From B10-G9 sp964195965 (GTDB lineage: Bacteria > Chloroflexota > Anaerolineae > Anaerolineales > UBA11858), in the NCBI GenBank assembly GCA_964195965.1, contig CAXMRF010000001.1, forward strand, positions 18,074 to 82,073: 64,000 nt of DNA, in the 5' to 3' direction. The notes under the pieces were generated by a model. It saw nothing but the letters and a program-made list of their open reading frames with translations, searched no databases and was not told the DNA's origin. Position 1 is the stretch's first letter. Each line of letters opens with the position of its first letter. Of this stretch, positions 49,067 to 57,924 are shown piece by piece. A program made the position numbers and the translations under genes.

Positions 49067-50101
49067 ATGAGTGAGACACAATCGGATCGTATGGTGGATT
49101 CAGACCCCAAACCCGGGGATAATCTTGATCATGCGCTTCGTCCCCAAGCACTCCAGGGAATGATTGGACAGGATTCAATCCGAGAAAACCTGGAGATATT
49201 AATTTTAGCTGCACAGCACAGGGAAGAAGCCCTTGATCACGTGCTGTTTTATGGCCCCCCTGGCCTGGGGAAAACAACCCTGGCTCATATTCTGGCCAAT
49301 GAAATGGGCGTTCATATTAAAATAACTTCTGGTCCCGCGGTGGAACGAGCGGGGGATTTGGCGGCGATTTTAACTAACCTCAACGAAGGTGATATCTTAT
49401 TTATCGATGAAATACACCGCTTGGGAAGAGCAGTAGAAGAAGTCCTCTATCCGGCTATGGAAGATTATGCGTTGGATATTATTATCGGTAAAGGCCCTTC
49501 AGCCAGATCTGTGAGGCTTAAATTGCCCCGATTCACTATCGTTGGAGCAACAACTCGGCTGGCTTTGGTTACAGCTCCTTTGCGGGCCCGATTTGGCGCT
49601 GTCTATCGCCTGGATTACTATAACAATGACGCGATTAATGAAATTATTCATCAGGCAGCTGATCAACTTGAAGTGCCTTCGGAATCCGCTGGCATTTTAG
49701 AAATTGCGTCACGCTCTCGTGGTACTCCACGGGTTGCTCTTCGATTACTTCGTCGAGTACGAGATTTTGCCCAGGTGCGGGGCAAAGGCATTATCACTAC
49801 GGAAATTTCTCAACAGGCTTTGAATTTATTAAAAATTGATGATAAAGGTTTAGACTCGATGGACCACCGGGTGCTTCAAGCCATCGTGGTGAAATATCAA
49901 GGTGGTCCTGTGGGCTTAAAAACAATTGCTGCTTCCATCCGGGAAGATCCGGATACGATTATGGATGTGGTTGAGCCGTATTTGCTTCAGTTGGGATTTA
50001 TACATCGGACCGCCCAGGGAAGAGTGGCAACCCAGCAAGCGTACCTCCACCTGGGATTAGAACCTCCTCCAGATACAATCCAACCCAGATTAATAAGCTA
50101 A
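49067..50101 (+). CDS. ruvB: Holliday junction branch migration ATPase RuvB
   Basis: A 344-residue AAA+ motor that drives branch migration with RuvA. Walker A is FYGPPGLGKTTLAHILANEMG near residue 63, Walker B LFIDEIHRLGRAVEE near 112, sensor 1 VGATTRLALVTAPLRARFG and the C-terminal winged helix with GPVGLKTIAASIRED. I start it at the ATG at 49067 (MSETQSDR), just downstream of a TATAAT; an upstream frame to 49007 crosses the promoter. No SOS box was found upstream, unlike in many bacteria. It is followed by a DUF2905 gene and queA, a conserved order. Confidence 0.95.
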   Translation: MSETQSDRMVDSDPKPGDNLDHALRPQALQGMIGQDSIRENLEILILAAQHREEALDHVLFYGPPGLGKTTLAHILANEMGVHIKITSGPAVERAGDLAAILTNLNEGDILFIDEIHRLGRAVEEVLYPAMEDYALDIIIGKGPSARSVRLKLPRFTIVGATTRLALVTAPLRARFGAVYRLDYYNNDAINEIIHQAADQLEVPSESAGILEIASRSRGTPRVALRLLRRVRDFAQVRGKGIITTEISQQALNLLKIDDKGLDSMDHRVLQAIVVKYQGGPVGLKTIAASIREDPDTIMDVVEPYLLQLGFIHRTAQGRVATQQAYLHLGLEPPPDTIQPRLIS

Positions 50102-50110
50102 AGGAAAATA

Positions 50111-50343
50111 ATGGATTTACTGCTTATTGCCCGGATTGGGGCTATTTTTGGTTTGATTCTTCTGGTGATCGCCAGTATTCTTACTGTGGCAGGCCGAATG
50201 AATCTTCTGGTGGGAAAACTGCCGGGTAATTTTGTTATCAAGCGTGAAAGTTTTCCCCGTGTGACCCCCTGGTCACCTCGTTGATTATTTCGATTCTAAT
50301 TACGATAATATTAAATATATTCCTGACACTATCCAGGCAATAA
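50111..50343 (+). pseudogene. DUF2905 family membrane protein gene, frameshifted
   Basis: A small gene between ruvB and queA, the usual place for DUF2905. The first part reads MDLLLIARIGAIFGLILLVI with a second half of GKLPGNFVIKRESF, then goes out of frame and would stop at 50284 (57 codons). In the -1 frame from the TTTT run near 50251 it continues FSPCDPLVTSLIIS... to a stop at 50343, which has the expected second membrane helix. One T more in the homopolymer (or a -1 slip) would restore the protein. It could be a sequencing error, a true pseudogene, or frameshifting. AAGGAAAATA precedes the ATG. Confidence 0.75.
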
Positions 50344-50357
50344 AGAGTGTTGTTATT

Positions 50358-51380
50358 TTGAAAACATCAGATTTTTTCTACCATTTACCCAAAGAATGTA
50401 TTGCTCAGCACCCGGTTTACCCCCGGGATTCCTCACGGTTGCTGATTTTTAACCGGAAAACAGGAAATATTGAGCATAGAAAATTTTATGAACTGGCTGA
50501 TTTGCTGCGACCAGGTGATTTATTGGTTATTAATCAAACCAGAGTGATCCAGGCTCGTTTATTTGGGAAAAAGGTGCCCACTGGCGGGAAAGCAGAATTG
50601 CTGCTCTTGCGGGAAATTAAAGAGGATACCTGGGAAGCGATGGTTGGTGGAAAAGGGATTAAACCAGGCAGCCGGATCCAGGTAAACGATGGCCCTGAAG
50701 TGATTGTTGAAGCTGATTTAGGTGGTTCATTAAGGCAGATACGTTTTCAGGAATCGATTGGTCCTGTGCTGGATCAGATTGGCAATGTGCCCTTGCCGCC
50801 TTATATCCACGAGGTTTTGGAAGAACCGGAACGTTATCAAACCATTTATGCTAACGAGCCTGGTTCTGCAGCTGCACCGACAGCGGGCCTGCATTTTACC
50901 CCGGAGCTGCTCAAAAGAATAAAGGATAAAGGAATCCAGGTTGCAAAAGTTACACTTCATATAGGTTTGGATACCTTTGCGCCCGTTCATGAAGAAAATC
51001 CCCTGGATCACCATATTCATCAGGAATGGTGCCGCCTACCAGAAAATACCGCTGCATTGATCAACCAAACCAGGGCTGCTGGAGGAAGGGTGATTGCAGT
51101 GGGAACCACTTCTGTTCGGACACTGGAGACCGCTGCACGACAAAGTAATCTGAAAGATGGATTATCTGCTTTTGAAGGCAAAACAGGACTGTTTATCTTG
51201 CCCGGTTTTCAATTTGAAATTATTGATTGTATGCTGACAAATTTCCATCTTCCGGAGTCTACTTTGTTGATGATGGTCAGTGCTTTTTCTGAGAGGGAAA
51301 AAATCCTGGATATTTATGAGTTGGCCAAAAAAGAAAGATACCGATTTTATTCCTTTGGGGATGCAATGTTGATCCTTTAA
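50358..51380 (+). CDS. queA: tRNA preQ1(34) S-adenosylmethionine ribosyltransferase-isomerase
   Basis: A 340-residue enzyme of queuosine synthesis that adds the epoxycyclopentanediol moiety from SAM to tRNA preQ1. Blocks: SDFFYHLPKECIAQHPVYPRDSSRLL (start), GDLLVINQTRVIQARLFGKK, GSAAAPTAGLHFTPELL and HIGLDTFAPVHEE near the end half, and CMLTNFHLPESTLLMMVSAF. The start codon is TTG (MKTSDFF) at 50358, with only a weak ribosome binding site; family starts agree. It is 15 bases after the DUF2905 remnant. Confidence 0.94.
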   Translation: MKTSDFFYHLPKECIAQHPVYPRDSSRLLIFNRKTGNIEHRKFYELADLLRPGDLLVINQTRVIQARLFGKKVPTGGKAELLLLREIKEDTWEAMVGGKGIKPGSRIQVNDGPEVIVEADLGGSLRQIRFQESIGPVLDQIGNVPLPPYIHEVLEEPERYQTIYANEPGSAAAPTAGLHFTPELLKRIKDKGIQVAKVTLHIGLDTFAPVHEENPLDHHIHQEWCRLPENTAALINQTRAAGGRVIAVGTTSVRTLETAARQSNLKDGLSAFEGKTGLFILPGFQFEIIDCMLTNFHLPESTLLMMVSAFSEREKILDIYELAKKERYRFYSFGDAMLIL

Positions 51381-51455
51381 ATTATTGTTAATTAAATTTG
51401 TACTTCAGGCATCAATCACTTTGCCACTTCACAGCAAACCACAATTGAGGAGAGG

Positions 51456-52763
51456 ATGAATAAAAACAAAATTTTACTGGTAGTACTACTTGTTCTATTT
51501 TTAAGTTCCTGCAGCCAGGGAAGTTCAACGATTTCTGGAACCAGCTCATCCGAGGATCAAATAGCAACTTCTGTAGCTAAAACTCTAACGGCACAAGCAG
51601 ATCAAACCACCTCTGAAACCCCTGAACCTGATGCCAATTGTCTGCCCCTCCATCCGGGAATTCAACAGCTCCCCAATCCCGTTGGGTTTATGGCAGGACT
51701 GAAGTCCTCTTCGATCAGGTTTTATGATGCCTCAGGGGCAATCCTGGGAGAAAAACAAACGCCTGGAATCTATTCGCCCAACCCACGTTGGGTGCATGCC
51801 GCTGGAGGAATAGCCAACGGCATTGAGGGTGTACCGCTTTTGTATAACACCCGGGACTCCAATGATTTGATTAAAGCGAATATCGGCTCCAATATTTTTC
51901 AGATGGATGCTGCTATAGAATTGATAGCCCTGACCGGTGCGGAAGGAAAATTTACCCTGGTTGTGTTGAGCACCGTTGAATATGCAGAAGGCAAGGTAAC
52001 TTCCACCCTTAAAATTGCGGAAATGGGGGAACTGATTGCAACAGAGCCGCAATTAACCCGGGTAGGAGATGATCAACTGGTTTATTATCCTCTGGGTGTT
52101 CAGATCGAGGACGGACAAAATCAGGGAGTTTGGTTCACCTTTTTAAAACACCGACAGAGTGATTTTATCTATATGCCTTATTACGGCCTGTATTTTTATG
52201 ACCTGGAGGAAAATTCAGTAACTGAATACCTCTCGCTTGATAGCTGGATCAAAGGCTTCTCGCCGGGTCGTAATCTTGTGGCTGTCAGCCCAAGACCAGG
52301 TGGCAATTCAGCGTTTCAAGAAATCGGCCTAACTGTGAAAGATTGGGTCAATTGTTCTGAATGGGTAATTCCCTTTCATGAAGATTCGACACTCGGTGGG
52401 GGAAAAGTTGTGTTTTCCCCGGATGGAAAGTACCTGGCCTGGATCGAATCAAGCGGGTTTGTTTATGATTATATGCAGCAGCGTTTACGGATTCTTGATT
52501 TGGAAAACCCCGAGATCTTCCTGGTTGATGCTCCTGTATCTGATTTGTCAGGATTGGCTGGTGGTGAGACCATTACCTACCTGATCCCGGCCGGGTGGCT
52601 GGATAATCATGTTTTATTGCTGTCGGCCAGAGTGCAGGGTGTAGATAATCCTCTGATTATTGCCTATGCTCCTGATCCTGCCAAACCGCTAGATCCTGCT
52701 TTGGGGGCAAATCAATCAGCACCCCTGGGTGAAGGTATTTTCGCGGGGTTTTTATACCCCTGA
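51456..52763 (+). CDS. Lipoprotein of unknown function, beta-propeller-like
   Basis: A 435-residue secreted lipoprotein. The signal peptide ends at the lipobox LSSCSQGS near residue 19. A Ser/Thr-rich linker follows, then a long beta-rich region with repeated strand pairs such as FMAGLKSSSIRFYDASG, YMPYYGLYFYDLEENS, KVVFSPDGKYLAWIESS and QQRLRILDLENPE, which recall WD40/TolB-like propellers. No enzymatic motif is seen. The gene has GAGGAGAGG before the ATG and lies between queA and an EamA transporter without recognised functional links. Confidence 0.65.
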   Translation: MNKNKILLVVLLVLFLSSCSQGSSTISGTSSSEDQIATSVAKTLTAQADQTTSETPEPDANCLPLHPGIQQLPNPVGFMAGLKSSSIRFYDASGAILGEKQTPGIYSPNPRWVHAAGGIANGIEGVPLLYNTRDSNDLIKANIGSNIFQMDAAIELIALTGAEGKFTLVVLSTVEYAEGKVTSTLKIAEMGELIATEPQLTRVGDDQLVYYPLGVQIEDGQNQGVWFTFLKHRQSDFIYMPYYGLYFYDLEENSVTEYLSLDSWIKGFSPGRNLVAVSPRPGGNSAFQEIGLTVKDWVNCSEWVIPFHEDSTLGGGKVVFSPDGKYLAWIESSGFVYDYMQQRLRILDLENPEIFLVDAPVSDLSGLAGGETITYLIPAGWLDNHVLLLSARVQGVDNPLIIAYAPDPAKPLDPALGANQSAPLGEGIFAGFLYP

Positions 52764-52818
52764 TTGATAGTATTTAGGGGTATTTTATTCGGTAAGTGAC
52801 TGACAGGAGTTGAAAAGT

Positions 52819-53763
52819 TTGGAAAAGACTAATTTATCTGAAAATAAAAAAGTAACCCCAGCGGGTCTGCTGCACCTTTTTGTTGTTTATTTTGTTTGGG
52901 GCAGCACATACCTGGCAATCCGGATCGGTATACGAGATGGGGCTGGTTTTCAGCCCTTCTGGTTTGGCGGTCTGCGGGTATTGGCTGCAGGATTTGTATT
53001 GCTGCTTGTGGGTGTTTTAAGGGGAAAAAAACTTCGGCCAAACTGGCATGATTTAAAAGTTTTAGTGGCCTCAGGTTTCTTATTGTGGATTGGTGGGAAC
53101 GGGATGATCATACTGGCAGAGCAGCGCATTGATTCAGGTATTGCCGCGCTGATTGTGGCCAGTACGCCTATCTGGGTCGCGTCGTTTGAATCCATTCTGG
53201 ATAAAAAAATGCCTTCTTTGTTATTAATTGCCTCGCTGATTGTTGGATTCGGGGGAATATTTGTGCTTAGTTTGCCCATATTAACTTCTGGAGTTCGAGC
53301 GGATACATTATCTGTTTTGGCTGTATTGCTTGCCAGTTTCAGCTGGTCTTTTGGTTTGGTTCTCCAGACCCGGGAACCAGTTGATTTGAGCCGGGGAGTA
53401 AGCTCCGGGTACCAACAGCTATTTGGAGGATTATTTTTTGTTTTTATCGCGTTAATTGTTCGTGAACCGCTGCCAACTCCCACGACCGAAGCCTGGCTGG
53501 CCTGGGGATACCTGGTTTTATTTGGATCAATCCTGGGATTTACATCCTTTGTCAGCGCCTTGCAAATGCTGCCAACTACGCTGGTGACAACTTATGCATA
53601 TGTCAATCCGGTGATTGCTGTCCTGTTGGGATGGCTTATTTTACAAGAACCGATTTCAACCTGGACTGTTGCGGGAGGCTTTTTTGTATTGGTTGGTGTG
53701 ACGGGTATTTTCCAGGTAAATAAACTAAAAGCTAAACAGATTCAAGAAAATGCGTCTGTCTAA
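52819..53763 (+). CDS. EamA/DMT-family transporter
   Basis: A transporter with ten predicted helices in two EamA repeats; VYFVWGSTYLAIRIGIRDG near residue 25 and the final VNPVIAVLLGWLILQEPISTWT are hallmark blocks of the YddG/RhaT-like branch. Substrate is unknown. The start is uncertain: TTG at 52819 has AGGAG nine bases before it, while TTG at 52810 is adjacent to the same ribosome binding site. Codon use resembles its neighbours. Confidence 0.9.
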   Translation: MEKTNLSENKKVTPAGLLHLFVVYFVWGSTYLAIRIGIRDGAGFQPFWFGGLRVLAAGFVLLLVGVLRGKKLRPNWHDLKVLVASGFLLWIGGNGMIILAEQRIDSGIAALIVASTPIWVASFESILDKKMPSLLLIASLIVGFGGIFVLSLPILTSGVRADTLSVLAVLLASFSWSFGLVLQTREPVDLSRGVSSGYQQLFGGLFFVFIALIVREPLPTPTTEAWLAWGYLVLFGSILGFTSFVSALQMLPTTLVTTYAYVNPVIAVLLGWLILQEPISTWTVAGGFFVLVGVTGIFQVNKLKAKQIQENASV

Positions 53764-53798
53764 GTATTATTTGATCAACAAATTTAAGAATTCAGTTA

Positions 53799-53807
53799 CG
53801 GTATAAT
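53799..53807 (+). promoter_or_regulatory. -10 of the pdp promoter
   Basis: CGGTATAAT, about 45 bases before the pdp ATG. No -35 stands out. Confidence 0.45.
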
Positions 53808-53855
53808 TTAAATTTATCAAATTAAGTTTCCTTCTTTTTTGCAATTGGAGTGATC

Positions 53856-55160
53856 ATGCGCGCTGTAGATATCATTATTAAAAAACGTGACGGACTGGTA
53901 CTTAGCCGGGATGAAATTGAATTTTTCGTTCAGGGTTTCACCGATGGATCCATCCCTGATTACCAGGCTGCATCCTGGACTATGGCAGTTTTACTAAATG
54001 GCATGACTCCTCAAGAGACAACTGATTTGACCATGGCAATGGTCGGTACTGGAGAAATTCTGGATTTATCCGTAGTAGTTCCCCTGGCAGTAGACAAACA
54101 TTCCAGCGGTGGGGTGGGTGATAAAACTACGCTGGTTGTTGAGCCACTGGTTGCAGCATGTGGCCTTCCTGTCGGAAAAATGTCAGGTAGAGGTTTGGGT
54201 TTTACTGGTGGTACGCTGGATAAAATGGAATCCATCCCGGGTTTCAGAGTAGACTTAACCCAGGAGGAATTTTTATCCCAATTGGATGAAATTGGCCTGG
54301 TTCTGTCCGGACAAACGGCGGTTTTGGCGCCAGCAGATGGAAAATTTTATGCTTTACGTGACGTTTCTGGAACCGTAGATTCCATCCCCTTGATCGCATC
54401 GTCAATTATGAGTAAAAAAATCGCTGCTGGTGCGCAGGCGATTGTTTTGGATGTGAAAATAGGTCTGGGCGCCTTCATGACAAACAAGGAAGAAGCCACG
54501 GAATTGGCCCAATTAATGGTTGATATAGCCCATTTGGCAAACAGGAAAGCCATTGCTTTGATCTCAGATATGAACCAGCCGCTTGGTGTCGCCGTAGGTA
54601 ATATACTGGAAGTTAAAGAAGCAATTGATACATTAAAAGGCAACGGGCCTGAGAGTTTTGTTGAACATTGTCTGGATGTGGCGGAGCAGATGTTAACCAT
54701 TGGAGAAGCAGCCGCAGACAGAACTGAAGCGCGGCAAAAAGCTGAAGATGCTCTTCGAGATGGATCTGCCTGGAAAAGTTTCCTTGATCTGGTTCAAGCC
54801 CAGGGTGGGGACATAAGCTATGTTGAGGATCCTGCCAAATTCCCTCTGGCAAAAATCATCCAACCCATTAAATCTCCGAAAACTGGATATCTCAGCCAGA
54901 TCCATGCCCGGATTGTAGGAGAAACGGCTGTTGATTTGGGCGCTGGCCGGGCCAAGAAAGGTGATTTATTGAACTACGCTGTGGGCATAGAAATTTTACG
55001 AGAAGTGGGGGATTATATAAACGAAGGTGATGATTTATTCATCCTGCACGCTGCCAATCAAGCAGATTTTGACCTGGCGGAGAAACGATTAATTAACGCT
55101 CACCAATGGAGCGATTCAGCAGTGGATCCACTGCCGTTGGTTTATGGTATTGTTGGTTGA
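53856..55160 (+). CDS. pdp: Pyrimidine-nucleoside (thymidine) phosphorylase
   Basis: A 434-residue enzyme that cleaves thymidine or uridine with phosphate. The signature SGRGLGFTGGTLDKMESIPG near residue 108 and SSGGVGDKTTLVVEPLVAACG near 82 are diagnostic, and IASSIMSKKIAAGAQAIVLD near 180 is also typical. GGAG precedes the ATG at 53856; a GTG two codons upstream is possible but less likely. It could be called deoA; pyrimidine specificity cannot be told from sequence alone. It supports pyrimidine salvage with upp. Confidence 0.92.
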   Translation: MRAVDIIIKKRDGLVLSRDEIEFFVQGFTDGSIPDYQAASWTMAVLLNGMTPQETTDLTMAMVGTGEILDLSVVVPLAVDKHSSGGVGDKTTLVVEPLVAACGLPVGKMSGRGLGFTGGTLDKMESIPGFRVDLTQEEFLSQLDEIGLVLSGQTAVLAPADGKFYALRDVSGTVDSIPLIASSIMSKKIAAGAQAIVLDVKIGLGAFMTNKEEATELAQLMVDIAHLANRKAIALISDMNQPLGVAVGNILEVKEAIDTLKGNGPESFVEHCLDVAEQMLTIGEAAADRTEARQKAEDALRDGSAWKSFLDLVQAQGGDISYVEDPAKFPLAKIIQPIKSPKTGYLSQIHARIVGETAVDLGAGRAKKGDLLNYAVGIEILREVGDYINEGDDLFILHAANQADFDLAEKRLINAHQWSDSAVDPLPLVYGIVG

Positions 55161-55170
55161 TTTAAGATTA

Positions 55171-56220
55171 TTATTGGACGGAAGTCTTAGAAGTATTTAA
55201 ACGATCCAGGAATAATTCTGGTTGTTGAGCATAGTCGTCCAATTCTGCTTCCCCGTTAATTAACGCAATCAAAACATTAGTCAGGAACTCATTTACAGGA
55301 GTCGGGATGTGCAGTTTTTTTCCAGCCCGAATAACTGCTCCATTTAATTGGTCTACTTCACTTTTTCCTTTTCCACTATACAGGTCAATGTGAAAGGAAG
55401 GCATCTTATTGCCCCGACCGGATCCGATAATTTTTGATAAGAGGGGTTGTGAGAGCCAACCAGGTAAACTTCTCATCAAAAAAGCCAGCAGCTTAACCGG
55501 TACTCCGGGCAAATTAACAGGTTTGATTTTTAGAGATCTCATCACCTGTAAAACTTCCCGGATTTGATCACGCTCCATTTGATAAAGGGCTTGGTTTTGA
55601 TAAATTTTACCTGGCGGTAGATTTAGAATGGCCGAGCTGGCATTACCCAGAAGATTAATAATCAACTTAGACCATTTCATATTTTCTGCAAGCAGGTAAT
55701 ATTTGCAGTTTAATCCTGCTTGCTGGAAGACCGGAACAAGTTTCTTGGCCAGGGGATGGTTTCCCGCAATCCCCATACCACGGAATCGGCTGACAATAAC
55801 ATTTCCTTTGTTCAGACGATCCACAGCAGTTGTCACTGTTCCAGGTATGACCAACTCTTCACCCAGGGCTCCTATCAGCTGTTTTTCGCTCTCCACTCCA
55901 TTCTGGAGACAAAGCAGGGGAGGTAAATGTTCTTGCAGACGGATTAAATCAGGCAGTAAGGTTTCAAGATGATAGGTCTTTAATGCCAGGATGGCAGCAT
56001 CAAAAGTTTGATCCTGAATCTCATTCAAATTGCCAATATAAGTGGGTGAAGTACAGGTATATTCTTCCCCATCAATAACCATCCGTAAACCCTGATCCTG
56101 GAGGAATTGAAGGTCAGCTTCCCTTTCAAGGAAAACTACATCATGGCCCTTGAGAGCTAAACTTGCGCCCAGATAAGTTCCTATTGCCCCTGCGCCGAAA
56201 ATTAGAAAACGATATTTCAT
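55171..56220 (-). CDS. Ketopantoate reductase-like oxidoreductase (PanE/ApbA family)
   Basis: A 349-residue NADPH-dependent dehydrogenase with the ApbA/PanE fold. The Rossmann motif is IFGAGAIGTYLGASLALKGHDV near residues 7-28, and the family block LALKTYHLETLLPDLI followed by LLCLQNGVESEKQL is clear; the C-terminal domain (about 180-330) carries the conserved Lys in NMKWSKLIINLLGNASSAI. Pantothenate synthesis is the usual role, but many paralogues have other substrates, so specificity is open. It is convergent with pdp and downstream of the fmt-phosphatase pair. Confidence 0.8.
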   Translation of the reverse strand: MKYRFLIFGAGAIGTYLGASLALKGHDVVFLEREADLQFLQDQGLRMVIDGEEYTCTSPTYIGNLNEIQDQTFDAAILALKTYHLETLLPDLIRLQEHLPPLLCLQNGVESEKQLIGALGEELVIPGTVTTAVDRLNKGNVIVSRFRGMGIAGNHPLAKKLVPVFQQAGLNCKYYLLAENMKWSKLIINLLGNASSAILNLPPGKIYQNQALYQMERDQIREVLQVMRSLKIKPVNLPGVPVKLLAFLMRSLPGWLSQPLLSKIIGSGRGNKMPSFHIDLYSGKGKSEVDQLNGAVIRAGKKLHIPTPVNEFLTNVLIALINGEAELDDYAQQPELFLDRLNTSKTSVQ

Positions 56221-56243
56221 ATAGGTATTATAGAATGGATTAT

Positions 56244-56921
56244 TTACTTCAAATGATTGGTGTTGTTGTGTTCCCGGACGATCCAGTTATGATTTCCAGG
56301 TTGGTATTCAAGGGTGGAGTAACCAGTATTTGAAAATCGGAAATTTGCCCCTTGAAAATTTGACTGGGGGACTAAACCGACCAGTGAATGCATCACCATA
56401 TTCAGAAAACCACCGTGAGAAATAATTAAATAACGGCCGGGAGGGTACTTTAACAGTTTATTAATGGCTGCGCCTGCCCTCAAATACAGCTCCCATTGAC
56501 TTTCTCCTGTGCTGGCGATTGGTTGATAGAGAGGGATAAAATCCGGCGGCGGCAGGACTTGCAGGGCTTGTTCATGTAAAAGCCCTGCCAACTTACCGTT
56601 ATCTCTTTCCATCCAAATGGGATCGAATTCAAGATTTAAGTTTATTGAAGTGGAAAGAATTTCAGCCGTTTGTTTTGCCCGGGATAGGGGGCTGGATATA
56701 GCCAGGTCAAATTCTAATTTTTGATCCGCCCAAACCTCTGCCAATTCTTCGGATTGTTTAATGCCTTCATCTGTAAGGGGAAAATCAGCCTGTCCTTGAT
56801 GGCGGTTTTCAGCATTTCCTGTGGATTCACCATGTCGTAAAAACACAAATAAAGAATTAGTGGAGTTATTTTCTATTTCGAACATAGGCTTCAGGACCCC
56901 ATTTTGTCTAAGGTCATCCAA
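56244..56921 (-). CDS. Histidine phosphatase (phosphoglycerate mutase-like) family protein
   Basis: A protein of the histidine phosphatase superfamily. The catalytic RHG motif is in LFVFLRHGESTGNAENRHQG near residue 30, with LTDEGIKQSEELAEVW, ISSPLSRAKQTAEIL and the second His in YLIISHGGFLNMVMHS. Substrate is unknown (phosphosugars, cobalamin intermediates and others). The frame from 56921 begins with TTG; an ATG at 56885 (MFEIENNS) is an alternative start. It begins five bases after the fmt stop and is co-transcribed. Confidence 0.85.
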   Translation of the reverse strand: MDDLRQNGVLKPMFEIENNSTNSLFVFLRHGESTGNAENRHQGQADFPLTDEGIKQSEELAEVWADQKLEFDLAISSPLSRAKQTAEILSTSINLNLEFDPIWMERDNGKLAGLLHEQALQVLPPPDFIPLYQPIASTGESQWELYLRAGAAINKLLKYPPGRYLIISHGGFLNMVMHSLVGLVPQSNFQGANFRFSNTGYSTLEYQPGNHNWIVREHNNTNHLK

Positions 56922-56926
56922 TACTA

Positions 56927-57844
56927 TTAATTAATTTCCCAATCTGGCGTGCCGTTAAGAAACTCAATACCAGTGACTTTTTTCTTTCCGGCTAACTGAA
57001 TGATATCAAGAACCAGGATGCCTTTGCGGGTACCAATGGCAGGATATCCCTCATACTTAGTAAACACGCCCACCCCGGGTGAGGTTACGTCTTTGGCCCG
57101 GGCTTGATGAATAATTAATCGGGACTTATGCCAGAAAGTGAAAGTACCTGGCCAGGGAGAGAAGGCGCGCACTTTTAAAGCCAGTGTATCCGCATATTCT
57201 TCAAAATCCAGTTCACCAGTTTGTTTTTTCAGTAGATGGGCATAAGTTACCAGGGATTTATCCTGAATTTTGGGATCAATCTTTCCCTCAATATAAAGAG
57301 GAATAGTTTTAATCAATAATTCTCCACCCAGTTTGGCTAAGCGATCGGATAGAGATCCGGCAGTTTCATCTGGTTTGATCTCAACCGTTTTCTGATTTAG
57401 GATGGGTCCATCGTCAAGTCCAGGGCCCATTTTCATGATAGATACACCACTATCCTTATCTCCATGGAGGATGGCGGCATTAATGGGGGAAGCGCCTCTC
57501 CAGCGAGGCAGCAGAGAAGCATGGACATTAATACACCCAAAACGCGGCAAAGCGAGAAGCGGAGGTCTAAGAATTTGACCATAAGCTGCCACACAAATTA
57601 GATCTGGATCCCAGGATTTAATCCTTTCCAATGAAGATTCTTCATTGGTATCCTGGGGCTGGAAAATTTCCAGTCCCAGGCTGTGGGCAGTTTCTTTCAC
57701 CGGAGGAGGTACTAACTGCCTCCCTCTGCCGGATGGACGATCTGGTTGAGTAATTACACCCTTAACTTGATAGTTTTCCGCTAACTGCACTAGAGATGGT
57801 ACAGCAAAATCGGGAGTACCCATAAAAACAATCCGAATATCCAT
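56927..57844 (-). CDS. fmt: Methionyl-tRNA formyltransferase
   Basis: A 305-residue enzyme that formylates initiator Met-tRNA using 10-formyltetrahydrofolate. Motifs: IVFMGTPDFAVPSLVQL at the start, GRGRQLVPPPVKE near residue 43, the active-site NVHASLLPRWRGASPINAAI near 108 (with N, H), and KMGPGLDDGPIL near 143. A C-terminal tRNA-binding domain follows. No def gene is adjacent. The first gene of a short operon with a phosphatase. Confidence 0.96.
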   Translation of the reverse strand: MDIRIVFMGTPDFAVPSLVQLAENYQVKGVITQPDRPSGRGRQLVPPPVKETAHSLGLEIFQPQDTNEESSLERIKSWDPDLICVAAYGQILRPPLLALPRFGCINVHASLLPRWRGASPINAAILHGDKDSGVSIMKMGPGLDDGPILNQKTVEIKPDETAGSLSDRLAKLGGELLIKTIPLYIEGKIDPKIQDKSLVTYAHLLKKQTGELDFEEYADTLALKVRAFSPWPGTFTFWHKSRLIIHQARAKDVTSPGVGVFTKYEGYPAIGTRKGILVLDIIQLAGKKKVTGIEFLNGTPDWEIN

Positions 57845-57924
57845 ACCTAGATTTTAACATAGGTAAGCCGCTCTTAATTTTGTTCTATAAAGATGATTAA
57901 TGGGGAAAACAGGATTAAGGGATC

